Source: an uncultured Collinsella sp.
GTDB taxonomy: Bacteria; Actinomycetota; Coriobacteriia; Coriobacteriales; Coriobacteriaceae
DNA: 18,627 nt
Assembly (NCBI GenBank): GCA_959599095.1
Contig: CAUGGC010000034.1
Span: 1-18,627 of the forward strand
Direction: 5' to 3'
The stretch's first letter is position 1. Every line of letters starts with the position of its first letter. The notes beneath the pieces are model-generated. The model had not been told where the DNA came from. It ran no database searches and was given only the letters and a program-made list of their open reading frames with translations. Shown here one piece after another: positions 14,178 through 18,627 of the stretch. The position numbers were made by a program, and so were the translations under genes.

Positions 14178-15921
14178 GGTGGACCATCTCCTTGGTAATT
14201 CGAACGACATCGGTGACCTCGCTCACCTGTGTAAAGGCGGGTGAGACGTTGGATGCCAGACGGCGCGAGAGTTCGATGACCTGGGGCGGCTCAACGTAGG
14301 CACGCCGCATGAGATCGATGTTCGAGAACAGCTCGTGCGTGCGGCCGCGGTCGAGGATGCGACCGTCGGCCATTACCACAATGCGCTCGGCAAAATCCGA
14401 GACGACTTCCATATCGTGGCAGACCATGATTGCGGCGCAGCCACGCTCGGCCATGGTGCGCACCGTTTCCATGACGGTCATGCACTCGCGGTAATCAAGG
14501 CCGCTCGTGGGCTCGTCGAGCACGACGATCTTGGGCTCAACCACTACGACGGAGGCAAGCGCCACCATTTGTCGCTGACCGCGCGAGAGCGAGAAGGGCG
14601 CCTCGTCGGCCGGCAAGCCAAAGCGGTCGATGACGAGCTGGGCGCGATGCAGCGCCTCGGCACGGTCGATGCCGGCAAGCTCCAGGCCAAAGGCGACCTC
14701 GTCGAGCACGGTGTCCTTGCAGATTTGACGGTCAGGGTTTTGGAAGAGGGTCGCGACCTCGCGAGCGATGCGGCTCGTGGGAACGGCTGCGGTATCCAGT
14801 CCCGTGACGCGCACGCTGCCCGAGGCGGGCTTAAGCAGGCCTGTGAGCAGTTTGGTGAGTGTGGTCTTGCCGGCGCCGTTTTGGCCGACGATGCCCACGA
14901 GCTCGCCAGGATAGAGCGTCAGGCTAAGGTCGTGTACGGCGGCTCCGCCATTGGGATAGGCAAACTCAACATGGTCGAAGGTGAGTACGGGTTCGGCGTC
15001 CTTGGCATGAGGACGCAACGACGGTGCATGCGGGGAACCGGCGGGCGCCTGGGCTTCGATAGCCGCGCGTGCGGGGTCGACGATGCCCGAAATCAGGCGC
15101 TCGGCCTCATCGACATCCAAGCAAGGGGTACCGCTTACTAGACCATCGGTTTCGAGGCTATTGAAGATACGCGTGACGCGAGGGCAGTCGACGCCGATGG
15201 CACGAAGCTCGTCGGTATGCGCGAAGACCTCGTGTGGCTCGCCCTGCAGCGCGATTTCGCCATGGTTGAGCACGAGCACGCGGTTGCAGTACTCCGAGAG
15301 CAGGGCGACCTTTTGCTCAACGACGACGATGGTGATTCCAAGTGCGCGGTTTGCCTCACGCAGCGTCTCGAAGACCAACGTGGAGCTGGCGGGGTCGAGT
15401 GCCGCGGTGGGCTCGTCTAGAACCAAGACGCGCGGGCGCATGGCGAGGATGGCGGCGATGGCTACCTTTTGCTTCTGTCCGCCCGAGAGCGTGGCGATCT
15501 CGCGGTCGCGCAGGTCGCTGATGCCGACGGTCTCGAGCGTTTCGCTCACGCGCTGCTCGATCTGGTCGTGGGGAACGCCAAAGTTCTCGAGGCCAAAGAG
15601 CATCTCATCCTCGACGATCGAAGCGACCATCTGCGTGTCGATATCCTGTAGCACACTGCCGACGATTTGCGACACGTCGGTGAGCGAGACTTCGCAGGTG
15701 TCGTGGCCGTCGACCATGACGGACCCAAAGAACGTGCCGGTGTAGTGGTGGGGCACGGCGCCCGACAGACAGGCGGCAAGCGTGGACTTGCCGGCGCCCG
15801 AGGGCCCGATGATGCCGATGAAATCTCCCTTGTTCACGCTGAGCGAGATGTGGCTGAGCGCCTGCTCGGTCTGCGTGCCATAGGAGAACGAGACATCGTC
15901 GACGTTGATGATCGTTTCCAT
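14170..15921 (-). CDS. ECF transporter ATPase, fused EcfA-EcfA' (two ABC domains)
   Basis: A 583-residue protein carrying both ATPase subunits of an ECF importer in one chain. Domain 1 has Walker A GPSGAGKST (39-47), signature LSGGQKQKV and Walker B VLVLDEPTAALDP. Domain 2, after an Ala/Pro/His-rich linker near 295-315, has Walker A GQNGAGKTT, signature LSRGQRQMV (SRG in place of SGG) and VVLDEPTSGLDY. H-loop histidines are less obvious in domain 1 (VVVEQK at that place) than in domain 2 (MVCHDME). ATG 15921 follows AAAGG. It sits between the S component (53 bp upstream) and ecfT (overlapping), the layout of a dedicated, single-substrate ECF system. Confidence 0.93.
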   Translation of the reverse strand: METIINVDDVSFSYGTQTEQALSHISLSVNKGDFIGIIGPSGAGKSTLAACLSGAVPHHYTGTFFGSVMVDGHDTCEVSLTDVSQIVGSVLQDIDTQMVASIVEDEMLFGLENFGVPHDQIEQRVSETLETVGISDLRDREIATLSGGQKQKVAIAAILAMRPRVLVLDEPTAALDPASSTLVFETLREANRALGITIVVVEQKVALLSEYCNRVLVLNHGEIALQGEPHEVFAHTDELRAIGVDCPRVTRIFNSLETDGLVSGTPCLDVDEAERLISGIVDPARAAIEAQAPAGSPHAPSLRPHAKDAEPVLTFDHVEFAYPNGGAAVHDLSLTLYPGELVGIVGQNGAGKTTLTKLLTGLLKPASGSVRVTGLDTAAVPTSRIAREVATLFQNPDRQICKDTVLDEVAFGLELAGIDRAEALHRAQLVIDRFGLPADEAPFSLSRGQRQMVALASVVVVEPKIVVLDEPTSGLDYRECMTVMETVRTMAERGCAAIMVCHDMEVVSDFAERIVVMADGRILDRGRTHELFSNIDLMRRAYVEPPQVIELSRRLASNVSPAFTQVSEVTDVVRITKEMVHRG

Positions 15922-15974
15922 GGATACCTTTCATAGTCATTGGGGACGTTCTTTGGTGGTGGGGCAGCGATGAG

Positions 15975-16547
15975 TTAGTTGAGCTTCAGGGCCTTCTGGA
16001 TGGGCAGATAGAGGGCGCCGACCAGAATGGCGTTAAAGACGGCGGTCATGGCGACGACGGGCAGCATGGCGGCGGCGAGCTCGCCTACCACGCCGAGCAT
16101 GGCCATCTTGATGACCATGAAGATGACGCCGGAGACAAAGGTGGTCAGGAAGGTTGCGACAATAGCGATGACGGGCTTGACCTGACCGTTCTTGCCGGCG
16201 GCGTTGACGATGCCGGCCATGAGCATGGCGGCGATGCCCTCGGCGGCAAAATCGACGAACGGCGAAGTGGTGGTGATCTGGATCACGGCAGCCGAGATGA
16301 GGCCAATAACGAGCGCCTGGCCGATGTTGGGACGAACGACCAGGATGGTGAGGCAGAAGGCCGAGATGATGAACTCGGGGCTGATCATGCCGCCCGAGAT
16401 GCCCGAGATTGCCTTGCCGACGGTGAAGTTGAGGATGAAGCCGGCAGCGAGCAGGATGGCGAGCAGGACGAGGGCACGGACGTCGAGTTTGCCGCGGTCG
16501 GCGGTCTGGACGGTGCGGGGCTGGGCGGCGGTGGTGTTCTGAGACAT
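15975..16547 (-). CDS. ECF transporter S component, probable tryptophan (or related) specificity
   Basis: A 190-residue membrane protein with about six hydrophobic segments, the substrate-binding part of an ECF importer. After a polar N-terminus (1-22) come GFILNFTVGKAISGISGGM and SPEFIISAFCL, then VIGLISAAVIQITTTSPFVDFAAEG (TTT at 92-94). The GGM..PEF..TTT.P pattern recalls the Bacillus TrpP tryptophan transporter family (from memory). A Trp-codon leader peptide and terminator upstream make tryptophan the best guess; indole derivatives or another Trp-linked compound are possible. ATG 16547 has AAAGGA eight bases upstream; a start ten codons earlier lacks a site. Confidence 0.85.
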   Translation of the reverse strand: MSQNTTAAQPRTVQTADRGKLDVRALVLLAILLAAGFILNFTVGKAISGISGGMISPEFIISAFCLTILVVRPNIGQALVIGLISAAVIQITTTSPFVDFAAEGIAAMLMAGIVNAAGKNGQVKPVIAIVATFLTTFVSGVIFMVIKMAMLGVVGELAAAMLPVVAMTAVFNAILVGALYLPIQKALKLN

Positions 16548-16592
16548 GGTGAAAATCCTTTCGGAATGGGAGTGCAAGAGAAAAGCGGAGGC

Positions 16593-16722
16593 GCGTGATG
16601 CGAATGCGATCGGGCTCGAGATAGAAAAAGGCCCCCGGTCGAAACCGGAGGCCTTTCAATCACCTAGAGCGCAAAAACAGGCGTGAGGGACTCACTGTCG
16701 ACCGATCGTATCCGCATCACGC
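16593..16722. repeat. long-range inverted repeat bracketing the attenuator
   Basis: Arms 16593-16613 and 16702-16722 are 21 nt each and complementary at 19 positions, about 88 nt apart, with the terminator hairpin (16627-16656) between them. In the minus-strand RNA one of the two mismatches becomes a G-U pair. The distal arm lies in the leader-peptide reading frame right after the Trp codons; the proximal arm is between the terminator and the S-component start. Confidence 0.75.
16627..16656 (-). terminator. attenuator terminator of the Trp leader
   Basis: In the minus-strand RNA, a 13-bp stem (one G-U) closed by a TTCG tetraloop is followed directly by TTTTTCT. It is a textbook intrinsic terminator placed between the leader peptide and the S-component gene. 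An upstream pairing of GGCGTGA (16717-16723, overlapping the last Trp codon) with TCACGCC (16680-16686) resembles the 1:2 hairpin of classical attenuators. Confidence 0.88.
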
Positions 16723-16760
16723 CACCACCAGTTGTTAAGAGACTTCATCGTGTTCTTCAT
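16692..16760 (-). CDS. tryptophan leader peptide (22 aa)
   Basis: A short frame starting MKNTMKSLNN, then three consecutive Trp codons (TGGTGGTGG, 16722-16730), then RDADTIGRQ and TGA. AAAGGAG lies eight bases before its ATG. Three Trp in 22 residues followed by a terminator is the hallmark of ribosome-mediated tryptophan attenuation: scarce charged tRNA-Trp stalls the ribosome on the Trp codons and lets transcription continue. It controls the ECF operon starting 145 nt downstream. Confidence 0.9.
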   Translation of the reverse strand: MKNTMKSLNNWWWRDADTIGRQ

Positions 16761-16818
16761 GTCGGTGACTCCTTTCGTGATGCCATGGCGCGGTCGCACC
16801 TAGTTGCTGTTGCGCTGC

Positions 16819-16827
16819 ACTATAGCA
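16819..16827 (-). promoter_or_regulatory. candidate extended -10 promoter of the leader
   Basis: On the minus strand TGCTATAGT gives an extended -10 box (TGn-TATAGT) about 58 bp before the leader-peptide ATG. No good -35 hexamer is seen, as is common for extended -10 promoters. Confidence 0.5.
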
Positions 16828-16846
16828 CAGCAAAGTGTGTGCGGGG

Positions 16847-16884
16847 AAATCTTTTTTGAAAAGATTTCAGGCGGGTTTCCCGCC
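16847..16884. other. two adjacent hairpins downstream of the C69 gene
   Basis: AAATCTTTT-TTG-AAAAGATTT (16847-16867) and GGCGGG-TTT-CCCGCC (16870-16884) are both perfect stems. They lie between the C69 terminator and the ECF promoter and probably act as extra transcription-termination or insulating structures. Confidence 0.45.
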
Positions 16885-16899
16885 GGTCAAAAGAGTGGG

Positions 16900-16941
16900 C
16901 TGAGCGGGCGAGAGGCTGCCATTGCTGCCTTGCCCGCTCAG
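16900..16941 (-). terminator. terminator of the C69 peptidase gene
   Basis: CTGAGCGGGC (16900-16909) and GCCCGCTCAG (16932-16941) form a perfect 10-bp stem with a 22-nt loop just past the stop codon. On the minus strand it is followed by a CCCACTCTTTT stretch. Confidence 0.65.
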
Positions 16942-16949
16942 CTAAGACG

Positions 16950-18627
16950 TTACTCCTTATTGCGACGGTAGAGGAAGTAACCGCCCGCGGAGATGACGGC
17001 AACGCCAGCGATGGCGAATGCGGCCACCATGCGGCCATCAAAACGATCGCCAGTGGTGGGCAGGCCGCCCTTGGTGTTCGTCTTGTTAGTGGTTACCGTG
17101 GTCGTGGTGTCGGACTTGCCAGGCTTCTCAGGCTTGGCGGCCGGCTGCTCGGGCTTAGCGGGCTGCTCGGGAGTGCCAGGCTGCTCAGGAGTGCCGGGCT
17201 GATCCGGGGTGACCGGATCGGTGGCAAGAGCATCCTTGGCGTAGGTGATGGACACCTTGAGGCCGTTGGTCTCGGTGTTCAGGTCGCTTGGGGTAAAGGG
17301 CTGGTCGAAGTTTTCGGCCTTCTGATAGGCGCGCATCTCCTGGAGCAGTGCCTTGCACTTCTTGTAGGTGTTCTCGGTAGCAGCCTTGCCGGCCTTGTTG
17401 GCCAGGGCAGTGCGGCCCTCGGTGGTCGTCTCGGCCAGCATGGCGGCGTCAACTTCCTTGTTCTGCTCGATAAGCTCGTTCTGGAGCGCATCGAGGTAGG
17501 CACGGACGCTGACACCAAGGGTGTCAGGGTTCTCGAAGCAGAGCGAGCTGATGTCCATGAGGACGTAGTTGATTGAGTTCTCGGGCTCCTCGTTGTACAC
17601 GACGTCAGTCTGGTTGCAGTGATCGAAGGAGACGGTCTGATCGCTGAAGTACGGGCTGACCTCAGTTATCAGAGCGGAGTACAACGGGATGGCGACGGAG
17701 TACGCGGCGCGGGAGAGCATTTCCCACTGGATGGTAGCGACTTCGGGGTCATACCCGCGACGAATCTGGAAGAGGTTGATCTCGGTGTTGCGCTCGCTGC
17801 CGATGCAATAAACACCATCAGTGTTCGCGTTGAGGCCAGGGACGTTCTCGCCGCGGTTGCCAAAGGCACGAATCAGCTCAAAGGTGCTCCAGCCAGACTT
17901 GCCAGGCCTGAAGAACAGGGGCTGGATTTCGCTGACCATGGCTCCCTTTTGGTCAGGTTTTCCATCCTTCTTTACTGTGATAATGTCGTAATCTGTGCCT
18001 TCGGTCAGCTGACTACCAAAATAATCGCGGCCTTGCACATAGCGGGACCACTGGTTTACGCCGGAATCGGCGAGGCTCTCGCCATACGTTTGGGCGACAT
18101 CGAATTTGCCGTCAGCGGAGTATTTGGCGAAGCCCTTCTCCACGGGCATGGACTCGATGCCCTCGGAGTGTAGGCAGTTCTCGGGGTCATCAAGGTCGAC
18201 ATCGTAGTTGAGGCTCCCGATATTAGGGTTGAGCGACGCGACGTCGTCAGCGAGCTTCATGGCGATCCACTGATGGGCGGAAAGTGTGGCGAACAGCCAG
18301 GTCTCGTTGTTGTCGGCGATGATGATCTGGTCGTTGGTGCAGACGCCTTGATCATCGATCAGTCTGCCGAGAAGCTCGACGCCCTCGCGGGCCGTGGCGC
18401 TCTCGCCCAGGATGATGCTGCCGTAACTGTACTCGCCCAGACCCACTTTCTCATCGATGTGGTCTGCTGCATCGGCCTCCTCGTTATAGGAAGTGCTTAG
18501 CGTGGCAGAGCAGGAGACGCCCTTCTCGTTGATTCCGGCTTCGGAATAGGCGTCGGTGCGACCCATCCAGTTGGAGGTGTTCCTATAGTTTTGTCAACTG
18601 GGCAATGCTGTTTTCGAGATTGAATCG
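16950..18627 (-). pseudogene. LPXTG-anchored C69 (PepD-like) dipeptidase, 5'-partial and probably frameshifted
   Basis: The open frame from ATG 18566 gives 538 residues. EAGINEKGVSCSATLS near its start, then GSIILGESATAREGVELL, NNETWLFATLSAHQWIAMKL and NQWSRYVQG, match the C69 Ntn-hydrolase dipeptidase family. That family begins about 100 residues earlier with the catalytic Cys, which is missing here. Upstream of the ATG the family-like NYRNTSNW stays in frame but soon meets a TGA. The neighbouring frame is open to the window edge (RFNLENSIAQLTKL), and dropping one A from the run near 18595 would join them, so a 1-nt frameshift or sequence error is likely. The C-terminus has a PEQPGTPEQPG-type spacer and an LPTTG sorting signal (502-506), a hydrophobic segment and RRNKE, so the intact protein would be sortase-anchored. 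Confidence 0.75.

Overview
The window looks like about 18.6 kb of ordinary chromosome from a high-GC Gram-positive gut actinobacterium of the Coriobacteriia, most likely Collinsella or a close relative. This is inferred from the high-GC codon use, the acetyl-type DAP/lysine genes, a D-aspartate ligase/racemase pair, a fused-ATPase ECF transporter and an LPXTG-anchored C69 peptidase. No phage, IS, CRISPR, rRNA or tRNA was seen.

Left part (1-5560): a minus-strand lysine operon in the order lysA-dapA, dapB, dapH. A lysine riboswitch in its leader controls it. LysA and DapA, the last and first dedicated enzymes of the pathway, lie in one uninterrupted reading frame, although a good internal ribosome binding site precedes the dapA part. 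An M20 amidohydrolase is transcribed divergently and is a candidate for the N-acetyl-diaminopimelate deacetylase the pathway needs. Beyond dapH are a stem-loop and an unexplained ~100-nt structured inverted-repeat element.

Middle (5560-8990, plus strand): an orphan HigA antitoxin preceded by the remains of its toxin gene higB; a small membrane protein; a membrane-anchored FxLYD-domain protein; an XRE-like regulator; and a membrane-anchored Ser/Thr kinase. A strong bidirectional terminator ends this block.

Centre (8990-13400): a secreted coiled-coil plus glucosaminidase/lysozyme-like cell-wall hydrolase and a MOSC protein on the minus strand. On the plus strand is an ATP-grasp ligase followed by an aspartate/glutamate-type racemase, which together look like the enzymes that make and attach D-aspartate in peptidoglycan cross-bridges.

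Right part (13400-18627, minus strand): an ECF transporter operon (S component, fused double ATPase, EcfT). Its leader encodes a 22-residue peptide with three consecutive Trp codons, followed by an intrinsic terminator. This is classical tryptophan attenuation and points to tryptophan or a related compound as the substrate. Upstream of it lies an LPXTG-anchored C69 dipeptidase whose N-terminal part runs off the window and appears to be frameshifted at 18590-18615.

The most notable signals are the Trp-leader-controlled ECF transporter with a long-range inverted repeat around its terminator, the lysA-dapA fusion under a lysine riboswitch, and the decayed higB in front of an intact higA.
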